Assembly: GCA_963854735.1 (NCBI GenBank)
Contig: OY978097.1
Span: 1,736,001-1,800,000 of the forward strand
Direction of reading: 5' to 3'
From: Marvania coccoides
Lineage: Eukaryota; Chlorophyta; Trebouxiophyceae; Chlorellales; Chlorellaceae
DNA length: 64,000 bases
Translations under genes and position numbers: made by a program
Shown here: piece by piece, positions 11,789 through 21,832 of the stretch
Position numbering within the stretch: position 1 is the stretch's first letter
Layout: each line of letters starts with the position of its first letter
Notes under the pieces: model-generated
Seen by the model: the letters and a program-made list of their open reading frames with translations, nothing else
Database searches by the model: none
What the model was told of the DNA's origin: nothing

Positions 11789-13956
11789 ATGGTGCGCCAG
11801 GCAGGGCTGCCTGCCGAGCTGGCCAGCGATGGCTCACCTAAACTGCCAGCGATGGCACACCAACACCCCGTTCCAGAGGGCTGCATCCCAGCTGCACGCC
11901 CCCTGTCAGACTCCCACCCCGAGGGGGAACTCTCTGCAAGCAGCTCGGTCTTCGCCGACACCATTGCCGCCCTGCAGCTCAACTGTCGACGCCACGACAC
12001 CGCCAGAGGTAAATTTAACTGTTCAGTAATACAACACTCCAGTACAAAGTATGTATTATGACATCTTATTCACTCTCTTTCCCCCGTTCCCTCAATTGGT
12101 CATCTGCAGCTGGCCGTCGTCTCAGCGACGCTGTGGTGAGGGGGGCGGTAACTGGGGTTGCCCTTCGAGGCGGCCTTCACCTGGTCTCGTACATCGCTGG
12201 CCTTCTTGCCCCCAAGCGGCGCCGCGCGGGAGGATCCACCGCCTCCCGATCCGCCCCTTCCGCACGTGAACTCGTCCTTGACACAGCTCGCTACGGCGCT
12301 TTCTTGGGGTGTTTCAGCGGCGTTTTCGTGGCAGCTGATGAGGCCATTGCCTGCTTTCTGGGGGCGCGACGGACGAGCGCATGGCGGGCGCTAGCGGCGG
12401 GCGCACTTGCTGGCCCCACGCTGCTGCTGACAGGGCGGCACACTAGCCACACCAGCCTTGCGCTGTATGTGCTGCTGCGGGGCATCACGCTGCTGGTGCG
12501 CTGCGGTAACCTCCCCTCCGCCGCCCTCTGGAAGCGCCGTCTGCTGGCTCCCACACGGTGGCGCCATGGCGACGTCTTTTTGATGTTAGTTTACGTTTAA
12601 TACTATTATTTTTTCGACGCTCCATTTATTTTTATTTGTTTTTGTCTTTCTCTTCCGTGTAGGTGCCTTTCCACCTGCCAGTTTGGCTACTCCTGGATCC
12701 TCATGCCCTCCACGCTGCCCCCCTCCTACGTGCGCTTCCTCAACAAGCACGGAGGAAAGGAGCTGTACGTGCTGGACGCTGTGCGTGAAATGTGCACCCG
12801 CCAGGCAGCAGGCAACGGCACCGCAGGCAAGCTAGCGGCGCTGCAAGGCACCCCTCACGAGCACTTTTCCGGCTCGATTCCCTGCGAGTTTCTGCACCCC
12901 GGGCTGTCGTGCAGCGTCCACACCGCTCTGTTTATCCCTGAAGGGCTGTTGCGAGCCCTGCGGGTGTACCTCCCCGTGTACGTCATCCCCGCAGCGTTGG
13001 TGCACCGCAAGCGCCTGCTGGCGCCCGGCAGCGCGCGCGCCGTGCTGTGGCGGAAGATGGCGATGGGCGTGCTGCGCTCCTCCGCGTTTCTCACCCTCTA
13101 CTGCGCCCTGGCGTGGCGCGGCGCGTGCTTCGGGTGCGTTGCAATGTAATTTATTAATTATTATTAAACCATTCCCGTTGAGAACCCGTGGCAGAAGCTT
13201 GGGGAACCCACGAGATTAATTATTATTACTTTTTGCTATGTTCGTTCGATACATTCAACGATGAAAGAGTACCCGGGTTGTGGTGCGTATTCAAGAAAAA
13301 AATATTTTAGGGAAGAATAAGCTGGGATAAACCTCGTTGACGCGTTCAAAAATTAATTCGAAAAAATGTTTTTTATTTTGCTTTTTTCTCTCGTTATTTA
13401 CAGGTTCAACACCAGGGGCGCCACGGCCGCGTCCATCGTGGCCACCTGCTGGATCGCCGGGCTGGCCACGCTCGTGGAGAAGAAGTCCCGCCGCATGGAG
13501 CTCGCCCTGTACTGCCTTTCCCGGTCTGTAGAGGCATTTGCTTTGACCCTGGCGACCTGGGGGTGGGTCAGCAAGCGGTGGATGCCGCGGCGGCTGGACA
13601 TGGTATTGTTCAGCGCCGCCACCGCCGCCATCTGCCACTGCTACAGCGACCATTTCGGGGCTCGGCGGGATGTCTTTCGATCAAAGTATCTGGCAGTGTT
13701 TGACTTCATTCTAGGCAACACCGGGTTTGAGGCGTCGGGCATCAGTCACGCGCCTAGCAACGTGGAGCTGCTGACGATGGCGGGGCAGCGGCTGGCGCGC
13801 AGCGTGCGCAGCATGTCGAATTTGGTGGCGGCAAACAGCGATGCGGTGGATAGGAAACGGGGCGCGGGCGACGGCAGCAGCTGCAGGAGTGAGGAAGAGA
13901 ATGGCTCCACCCCATCCTCGCCGGAGAGCAGCAGCAAAGGGACGGCGGAGAAATGA
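11789..13956 (+). CDS. TMEM135-like membrane protein
   Basis: Resembles TMEM135, a multi-pass protein of peroxisomes and mitochondria in animals, with Tim17-like repeats. Exons 11789-12008, 12110-12584, 12663-13133 and 13404-13956 close in phase to 572 residues. The first half has Gly/Ala-rich helices (ARYGAFLGCFSGVFVAADE, RALAAGALAGPTLLLTGR, SLALYVLLRGITLLVRCGN). Then come FGYSWILMPSTLPPSYVRFL and a Cys/His segment PCEFLHPGLSCSVH, followed by GLLRALRVYLPVYVIPA. The second half repeats the pattern (CWIAGLATLVEKKSRRMELA, LYCLSRSVEAFALTLATWGW). These match TMEM135 order: Tim17-like block, HPG-C block, second Tim17-like block. The last 60 residues are Ser/Glu-rich. Peroxisomal or mitochondrial location is inferred. 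Confidence 0.75.
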
Positions 13957-14625
13957 AAAGAACAATCGAACCCCTCCCCTCCTCTGGATTGGGGGAATGC
14001 AATTGTTTTGAGCTTATGGCCCGAACGACAAAAATATTGATAAACAAAACAATACAAAGACCCCAAAGGGGATAACTTGAGGGGCAATAAATCGCCCATA
14101 TGGATATGTAAATCCTGCTTTATATGCTTCTAATTATTTTTTGCCCTTGAACTTTCTTCATGCTTGTAACATTTTTTTTTTCGTCGCCGCTGCTACGGCC
14201 GGTATTTAATGGGAAGCGCCCCTTGATCAAGGCCGCCCATAAGCCACTGCTCGCGTTGATTACACATTTCTCACATCGCATCACGGCCCTTGCTTTTTTG
14301 TAAATTCTCAGGACCACCCGCCGCCTGCTTTTTTAGCCTTCTGCAATGCAAGCATCATGATGCTGACAATGAAGCGTCGCCTGTCCTACACGACGGAGAG
14401 AAGGCCCATTGAGCTTACAAAGTTAGACAACAACAACGTGGAGATGTCAGTGACGCTTCAGTCCGACAAGCCCCCAACCTGATGACGTGGTGCCCGGAGG
14501 AAAGGTCAGGGCTTGCACCAACTTTCCTTTGTATCTCTTTCAAATCTACGCATGTTGAGTAGGTCCGTGCCCAATTTTTTTTGTCTCAATCTAATTCATA
14601 AAAAGATTGCAACTTTGATAAGGGA
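13957..14625. other. Intergenic spacer with one hairpin-motif copy
   Basis: AT-rich spacer of 669 bases. It holds copy A of the hairpin element (14059-14105) and a 41-codon open frame at 14357-14482 (MMLTMKRRLSYTTERRPIEL...) without recognisable homology. No other gene is supported. Confidence 0.5.
14059..14105. repeat. Hairpin element, copy A
   Basis: Reads GACCCCAAAGGGGAT, then a 7-base spacer, then GAGGGGCAATAAATCGCCCA and ATGGAT. It contains two potential hairpins (CCCC-AAA-GGGG and GGGC/GCCC around AATAAAT). A closely similar unit is at 37922-37993, beside the non-LTR retrotransposon fragment. It is preceded by an A-rich stretch on the plus strand. Confidence 0.6.
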
Positions 14626-15843
14626 ATGCAGTCTGCCTGCCGTCGTCTCGCTGCTAGCGAGAGCTTTTCAGGAAAATCTCTTTCAATTTCAAAACTTCTC
14701 GCGCAGCGTGCACCCGCACGCGTATCCCGCCGGTCAAATGTCAAAATAATCCGGGCAGCTCAGGCGGGCCTCGGGGACGGTGTGGTTCCACCCCGCAAAA
14801 ACAACAATTGTAAGTGAACAAATTAAATTACTACCCACATTTTCTCGCGCGATTCTCCGCAAATTGCTGCGCAAAACCACAAAGATTCCAATTTTAACCA
14901 CAATTAATGCTGTTGCAGACCCTGCACGCTTATTGTCTGGCCTCAAATCCCTCGCCCCTCCGGCGGTGGTGGACGTGGCTTCCAAGGTGGTAAAGTCTTA
15001 CAACTCCGCGCTAGCCAAGCACCCCGTGGCCACCAAAGCCGTCACCAGCCTCATCGGCTTCGCCATTGGCGACCGAATCGCGCAATCCATCGGCGGGGGC
15101 GCCCCATTCGACGTTTATCGCTGCCTGCGGCTGAGCCTGTACGGTCTCCTGATCGACGGCCCCATTGGACACTACTTCTACGCGTTCCTCGATCAAAACG
15201 TCAAGCCTGAGGACCCCAAGGGCGCGCAGGCTGTGATCACAAAGACTGCTATCGACCAGCTCCTTTGGGCCCCCGCGATGACAGTCGTTTTCCTAGCCTT
15301 CCTGACCACGCTTGAAGGCCGCCCTGAAGCCATCGTGAACGTAGTCCAGGTGTGGTATATATATTTATTTATTTTGCTGCATGCTAGTATTAGATTGGCC
15401 ATTTTCTCACCAGCTCCTCGATTAACTACTACTCTTCACAGAGCAAGCTGCTCACCATCTACCTCGCCAACCTCACCATCTGGCCCGTTTGGCACGTCAT
15501 CAACTTCCGCTACGTCGCCCCTGAGCAGCGCATCCTCTTCAACAATGTCGTGGCCATCGCCTGGACCACATACCTGTCGTGGTTCAGCAGCGGAGCCTGC
15601 CACAGCGGCACCCCGCGTGACGCCCTCATGGCTGGCGTGCCATGCGCCGCGCAGGCGGCGGTAGCTATGCTGCAGTCGCACCACATGGCTGACGTCATTC
15701 GCCAGACTTCAGCGGTGGAGCTGCTGCTGGGCGGGTGGGGCACCGACAGCCTGCCCGCAGCGGCTGGGCCCGAGCTGCTGATGAACCACGTCGCCATGAA
15801 GGCGGAGATCGCCCAAATGTGCAGCGTCCCCCCGCTGCCGTAA
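14626..15843 (+). CDS. Mpv17/PMP22 family protein, organelle-targeted
   Basis: Four-helix membrane protein of the Mpv17/PMP22 family (peroxisome, mitochondrion or chloroplast inner membrane; possible channel). Exons 14626-14809, 14919-15349 and 15442-15843 join in phase to 338 residues. The first 60 residues look like a transit peptide (MQSACRRLAASESFSGKSLS). The family body begins SYNSALAKHPVATKAVTSLI, then IGDRIAQSI, RLSLYGLLIDGPIGHYFYAF, and in the last exon TIWPVWHVINFRYVAPEQR and WTTYLSWFSSG. These correspond to the conserved W-P-x-x-x-x-x-N-F and W-x-x-Y-L-S signatures. The last 90 residues extend beyond the domain and are not recognised. Plastid targeting is inferred from the N terminus. 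Confidence 0.85.
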
Positions 15844-16491
15844 TAATAAATTTGGAACTTCATCCTTTTTTTTGCACCAAAAACTTGACTGTTTCGTAGT
15901 AGCCCCCTTCCTTCCCGAATGCTATCATCTTATGTGTCATTTTTGACTGAATAACCCGCCGCGGCCTGAATGTACTCTTCGTTTTATTGCTCCCGCCTTT
16001 TCGTACTGGTTGCCTTTTATGTGCATCTGCACTTCCCAACAGCACCAGCCCAAAACTAACCTTCATTCGACTGGACGTCTCCCCTCTGTGTCCATCGTGT
16101 ACATTACAAAGATTCATCCTTCAGTGCGTTTTTTGGGGGGGGGCTCTTTCCTCATGTTGTTTTCTTCTTATGTCTTCCCTCCCACGACTTTTATTTCATC
16201 GGCCCAGATATTGAATTCAGCCAAATTTGTATGTGTCGCATTAAATCTTCCTTTCCCTGCTAACTTTCTTCGTTTAGTGTCGTCCCCCCTGTTCTGCAGC
16301 TTGCGCCGTTGTTTGTAAGCTTCAGAGCCGCCGCATTTAAATTAGCATGCATCTTTTAACAAGCGGCCATGTAGCCAGTTAGTCAAGTCAAAGAGTCAGT
16401 CGAATATGTCAGGAAAGGTAAACAAAAGCAGCGTAAAAATAATATGCATGTGTTTGGTTGTTGCTCTGTTCTGCTCTCAATACAAAGAAAA
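15844..16491. other. Convergent intergenic spacer
   Basis: 648 AT-rich bases between the 3' ends of the Mpv17-type gene and RFC3. Open frames here look random. A short G run lies at about 16136-16143. Nothing else is seen. Confidence 0.6.
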
Positions 16492-17768
16492 TCAGCCAAG
16501 CAGGCCGACGATGTACTCCTTGTAGCTAGCCATGAGTTTGGCCACGAAGGCCTCCAGATGGAAAATTGCTTTTGAGCCCTCCTGCAGGCGGTGCTCGTAA
16601 AACGCAGCGCTCTCAGCGGTGGTGCGCTTCACCTCGTCATCCATTTTCCTCATCACCTCCATGGCCAGCTTGCGCAGGATCAACTCCGGCGGCACGCAGT
16701 TCACCAGCAGCTCGTACAGCTTCCCCCGCACCAGGTAGAGCTGCTTGGCGCTCTGCTCTTTCAAAACGTCGTTGGCAATCTCCTGGATGTACAGCTCCCA
16801 GTCGGGCACCGCCACCGGCTGGTCGGGCGTCATCGGGTTCTGCGCCACGCGGCACGCCTCCAGAGACAGCAGCGCGCGGCGCAGGTTGCGCTCAGAGCCA
16901 GCCACCATGCTTTCTGCCAGCTTCTCCGGCAGTGCCAGACCCTCGGCGGCCGCCACCCGGTCCAGCGCGGTGCGAACTTCGGCCCCGGAGGGCGCCGCGA
17001 CACGCACGCACAGGCAGCGCGACCGCACCGGCTCAATCACTTTAGAAACGTTGGAGCAGCACAACACGAGGCGGCAGGCGGAGGAGTACTTCTCCATGGT
17101 GCGGCGCAGGGAGTGCTGCGCCTCCTTGGTGAGGCGGTCGACCTCGTTGAGGATCAGCACGCGGAAAGTGGGCGAGTTGTCAGTGCCCACCGGGCGGTTG
17201 CGTGCCATTTCTTTGATGATTTCGCCGACCACGTAACGATCGTTGTTGCCCACGTCTGAAGGGTTCATCTCCACGTGGTACGCCGACGACACCGTGGTGA
17301 ACTCCACCTCCAGCACGCGGGCGGGCAGCTGGATCTTCCATGGCTTGCACTCGACGTGAAGTTTCTCAGCGCCGGCGCCATAAATTTCGCGCAGCAGCGC
17401 CAGGATGAGGGTCTTCTTGCCAGCGCCGGGGGGGCCGTAAAACAAGGTGTGCGGACAGTCGCCGCCAGCCACCTGTGGGAGGGAGGAGGAGAAGTGAAAT
17501 GGGCGAGCAGTGAGGGCGGAGCGGTGAGCGGTGAGATGGGTGAAAAGCTGAAATGTGTAGCCAATGCGGGGGCTTACCAGTTTCTTCAGGTTTTGCGCGA
17601 TGTCGCTGTGCAGCTCAAAGCCATCCAACGCCCGAGGGCGGTGCTGCGACCAGAGAAAACGGAATATGACAAAAAAAAAAGTGAAGCAAGGAGAAGGCAG
17701 ACAGGGGGTTATGGCGCTTTAAAAGTGCAGCATATGGCCATAATACCCACTTTATCCACGTATAGCAT
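16492..17768 (-). CDS. RFC3: Replication factor C subunit 3 (clamp loader)
   Basis: Small subunit of the RFC clamp loader that opens PCNA at primer ends in the nucleus. Three exons: an 18-base first exon 17768-17751 (MLYVDK), 17643-17578 and 17472-16492; 354 residues in all, the length of plant RFC3. Start HRPRALDGFELHSDIAQNLK is the N-terminal RFC box (most relatives have Y-R-P). Walker A is FYGPPGAGKKT and the Walker B region is VLILNEVDRLTKEAQ, with N-E-V-D as in this subunit rather than D-E-A-D. Sensor-type LVLCCSNVSKV and the arginine finger motif in PVRSRCLCVRV follow. The rest is the RFC collar. It shares a 250-base divergent promoter with the F-box/cyclin gene. Confidence 0.95.
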
Positions 17769-18019
17769 GCTGCGGTGCCTCCAAATTCGATCTGAATTTT
17801 TGAACTGAAACTAATTTTGCCTCTACACAAACTGATGTTGGTGTGCCGTGGGGGCTCTGCTTCACTATTTCAATTGTATACGAATACGATTTTGCATTGA
17901 GCCGCTCAAATTCGATTCGGACTTTCCTTGCTCTTATGATTGGGCGTCCTCGGCGGTTTGGCCCAAAACGCCCACTTCCTCTCCCCGCCGCGAATCCGAC
18001 CATCATCTTTAACAGTTCA

Positions 18020-19631
18020 ATGAACGTTCTGAAAACCCAGACGTCGGGTGGCCTCCAAGTGCCCTCAGAACTCTGGGTTAGCGTCTTGAGTTGGCTGGAC
18101 CACGTTGATCTTGCGCGGGCTCTTTGCACATGCAGAACTCTGCGCGGCATCGGCAATGAAGTGTGGAGGGCGGCGTGCTATCGGCGGTGGCCAGAGTGGG
18201 CGGCGATTGCCGAGGAGAAGGACTCCGAATGGCAAGTCGTTTACATGTTGCTAACCCTGCGAAGCTCGGAGCAGGCGGCAGTCACGCAGGCTGACTCGGT
18301 TCGGAAACGCCAAACCATCGTCAGCGAGCGCCATCGCGCCATCCTAACGGAGTGGCTGTGCGAGGTAAGCCCCCCCCCCCACACATTCTCCCGCCGCTTC
18401 GCCAACCCTCACCATTGTCCCTGCAGCGCCGCTCACGCCCTACCACGCCCCGTTTCGCAGGTGTCTTTCGACTGGGACCTCGAGTCGTCGGTCGTGTACG
18501 AGGCTGTGCGCTACCTCGACAACTTTTTGGCAGAAAATAACGTCGACAAGCTCGGGCGGCAAGTTTGAAATTTAAATTTGGCGATGCTGGCTGGCCCCAG
18601 GCCCAGCGTTTCAAGTCTCCTACATTATACTCGTGCTGTTTCCCTCTTTTTTCCCGCAGGTTTCAGCTCGTGGGCCTCGCCTGCTTGCGAGTGGCCATCG
18701 CTGATTGCCTCCCACCCACCGAGCCAGCCACACAAGCCCTGCTGGACCCAAAGCGCTTCACCTACATCAGCGCAGACGCCTACACGACCGAACAGGTGGA
18801 GGAAGCCACCCAGGTGCGTTTCCCTTTTCCTTCTCAGCTGAAAATTTTCACCTCCTCCTCGCACCTATCGCCATTAAAATTCAAAATTCTGAGCTCAAAT
18901 TGGTGGGGTTTATCCCCTTTTTTTGTATGCAGGCGATAGCAGCTACAGTGCCACCGCACTTCAAGGACATTGCCAATGCCAAGATGCACCTGAGGAGCGT
19001 GTGGTTTCGGTCGATCCTTCGAGGCGAGGCGGCTGCGACGGAAATGTACGTCTACGCCACCGCCTCCTTCTTGCTGCAACTGGGTCTGCTGGAACTGCCG
19101 TGCGTCGAGTTTGCGCCCTCCGTGCTGGCCGCTGCCGCCCTCAGTCTGGCATTTTCGGTCTTCGGCAAGGCGGCATGGCCGCGCTCGCTCTACCCGTTTG
19201 GATGCTACACGCAGGAGGACCTGGAGCCGGCGCGGCGGCGGCTGATGCATGCGCAGGCATCACAGACCGCGCCGCAGCTGCGCTGCATCTGGAACAACCT
19301 GCACAAGGCCGAGGAGAGCAGCGGCGGGGCACACCAGGCAGAGTGGCAGCGAGCGCTGGCCGTCTTCTCCCGCCCCAGCACCGACCTCACGGGACCCTGG
19401 AAGGGCGCAACTGCCGGCTCCGCCGCCTCCTCGAGGAAGAAAGTCCTCCAGCAGAAGCGGCAGCCGCAGCCGCAGCGGGCCGCAGGGGCGACGCCAAAAG
19501 CGGCGTGGCGAGACCTGCAGCAGGCTGGGATCGCCGTTGATTCCGCTGGCATCTCTACCGCTGCTATTTCTGATGACGACAGCAACGACAGCAGCGCGAC
19601 CTTGACTGGCAGTGGGCTCGTTGCTGCTTGA
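18020..19631 (+). CDS. F-box and cyclin domain protein (cyclin F-like)
   Basis: Combines an F-box, which links to SKP1 in SCF ubiquitin ligases, with a cyclin box, as in animal cyclin F. Exons 18020-18364, 18461-18558, 18660-18813 and 18933-19631 give 431 residues. The F-box (about residues 13-60) reads VPSELWVSVLSWLDHVDLAR then NEVWRAACYRRWPEW. The cyclin N domain starts HRAILTEWLCEVSFDWDLES, then YEAVRYLDNFLAENNVDKLG, FQLVGLACLRVAIADC and FTYISADAYTTEQVEEATQ; a weaker C-terminal fold follows. The second intron has a GC donor (GCAAGT), which is the only donor that keeps the frame. The tail is basic and low complexity. In-frame ATGs upstream (17938) or a longer 5' frame from 17843 are possible starts. 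Confidence 0.82.
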
Positions 19632-20223
19632 TGAGCAACTTTCTTTCCCTCATTCCTCTACCAAGAACCCAAGGAGTAGACACCTACCCCGACAGATAGA
19701 CCCCACATACACCGACCGACCACTGACCTAACTGACGCTCATGACTGTTACTATTCAGAAATAAAGAAAATCAATCCAACGTAGCATAGGCCTTGTTGCC
19801 TCCTCTCTCTCCCTCTCTCCGCCCCGCCCCCTTTGGTCCAACACCACCCCGCGTTCCTTCTCTGCTGAAGCGCATGCACACAACATACGCATGCGTTGAC
19901 TTGGCACGTTATTCGCTCGCTTTCCAGCTGACCCTTTCAGTTCTAAATGTGATATTATTGATTTCCTTCCCTTCACTGACATGTACCCTTTGTCCCATTC
20001 CGCAATCTTTATTCTCTTTATTTCTCTCCCGCATCCAATCCACAGTATATATATATCAATATATCTATGAAATTACTGAACTGGCGAACCAGTCCACACT
20101 TCCTCTAGCTTGAGACCCTCGCCCGCTTGCGTTGCTTGATTGTTTTTTTTATACTGTCGACATTTATCTGAATCTGTCAAGTTAACAACCTACAAAATCC
20201 TTCACTGTAATCTCTTAACCACG
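19632..20223. other. Convergent intergenic spacer
   Basis: 592 bases between two convergent genes, pyrimidine-rich with a short TATATA tract near 20045. No gene or RNA is recognised. Confidence 0.6.
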
Positions 20224-21616
20224 CTATTTCCGACGTTTGCGCCCGCCCTCTGCACGCTTCCGCAGCGGCGCCGCCTCGACGCTTTTCGGGGCCTCCTTTT
20301 TGGGAGGAGGCTTCCTTTGAGGCGGAGGCTTCGGGCCGCTGCTTCTCTGTGGCGGGAACTGCTGCTGCTGCTGTTGCTGTGCTCCAGGAAATCTCCCGCC
20401 GCCACGGCCGCCTCGGCCGCGCTCCTGTCCCCGGCCACCCCCTCTGCCACTGCCTCCTCTCCCTGCACCAAACCTTGGCGATGGACGGGCCTCTCTTATA
20501 GCGGCAGTGGCTTGTTGGAGAGCGTACGAGCCACTCTCCTTCTTTGCAAAATCACGCAGCCTTTGCTTCTCCTCCTCTTCCTCTTCTGAGCTCGATGGCG
20601 CACCGGCTGCGCCCTCTTTCTCGTCCTCCTCCCCGTCACTGCTGTCCATTTCGCTTTCGCTGCCTTCACTGCCGTCATCTTCCTCTTCGCTGCCTGAGCT
20701 GCCATCTCCCTCGTCGCTGCCGTTGCCAGCTTCATCTGCATCACTGCCGCTCTCAAACAGGAAGAAGTCGTCCTTCTCCGCGACTGCAGCGGCCTCCTCT
20801 GCGCTCTCCTCTGCCTCCGCTGCCGCCGTGGCTGCCCTCTTTGCGCCCTTCTTGGGAGCCTCCGCAGCGGCCAGCGACCGCCCCTCATCCGCCTCTCCCA
20901 CCAGCGCTGCTTCTGCCACCTGCTGTCGCACCAAGGCGCGCAGCCTGGCGCGCTCAGCGTCCACAATAGCCTGGGCTTCAGGCGTTTCGGCACTCTTCAG
21001 CAGAGCCACGTACTTTTCGCCCTTGGGGAAGTGAATCACGTAGTCGAGGTCCTCAACCAGCTCCTGCACGCGCGTCTCGTCCTCCGCAGTGAGAGGCGGC
21101 CCCTTGCGCTGCCGCCGCTGCAGCTTGCCCAGCTCGCGGTCGATTTTCACGCGCTCGAAGAAGCGCACGTGGTGGTAGCGCTTGGCCAGCTTGCGCTCCA
21201 CCGCCACGCGCTTCAGTGACTGCATCTCCTCCTCCAGCGCGGCCAGCTTCTTCTCCTGCGCTGCCTTGATGGCGGGAGGCAGGTCCGGCTGCAACAAATG
21301 AGAAGTAGCAGCAATTTGCAAATGCATGTCAATGCCAATTCGTTTTGAAAGGTTAATGGGATATGATGACGGCTATTCGGGCAGTCAAAGCTCTCGAAAG
21401 CATACAAAAGCTTCTCTTGAAAAGATGTGTAAAAATATTATCTAAACTTTCGCTAGCGCTCACTTTGTTCATCAAGCGCTTCACATCGCGGATCCTCTTG
21501 CTGACGGGCACGCTTTTCTTGACCTTCCTAAGGTCTTTTCCTCGCTGTTTTGTAAGATTAGCACGGGGTGGATCGTTGCGGCTGGCTTTCCCTCGCTGCA
21601 TCCTGTCGCTGTTCAT
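20224..21616 (-). CDS. rRNA-processing protein EFG1 homologue
   Basis: Nucleolar factor needed for early 18S rRNA processing in the small-subunit processome (family knowledge). Exons 21616-21464 and 21288-20224 join in phase 0 to 405 residues. The EFG1 domain spans exon 1 and the start of exon 2: VSKRIRDVKRLMNK, PDLPPAIKAAQEKKLAALEE and KLAKRYHHVRFFERVKIDRE; the Y-H-x-V-R-F-F-E-R motif is diagnostic. The following 100 residues hold a conserved-looking helical segment (EDLDYVIHFPKGEKYVALLK). The C-terminal half is low complexity: an acidic Ser/Glu/Asp region, then Gly/Arg repeats of RGG type and a Pro/Lys-rich tail. RGG repeats suit an RNA-binding nucleolar protein. Confidence 0.85.
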
Positions 21617-21832
21617 TGAACAACATCAATAATACATATATTTATTTATTTAATATTTTTAATGTGCATTCATCTTCAAGTTTCAAAACTTTCTAGGTGG
21701 GGCCATCGCCGCCGCCCAGAATCACTCCCTGTTGCTATTATTCACTATAACACTGGCATGTTGATGGATGAAGTCCCAAACATGTGCCTTACGCTACTTA
21801 AACAAAAAAGAATTTGAATAGAATTCCAAGCT

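Noticed and set aside
17843..18019. Upstream extension of the F-box/cyclin protein
   Set aside because: In frame, but it would begin 75 bases from the RFC3 start and its sequence is not protein-like. Kept only as an alternative start.
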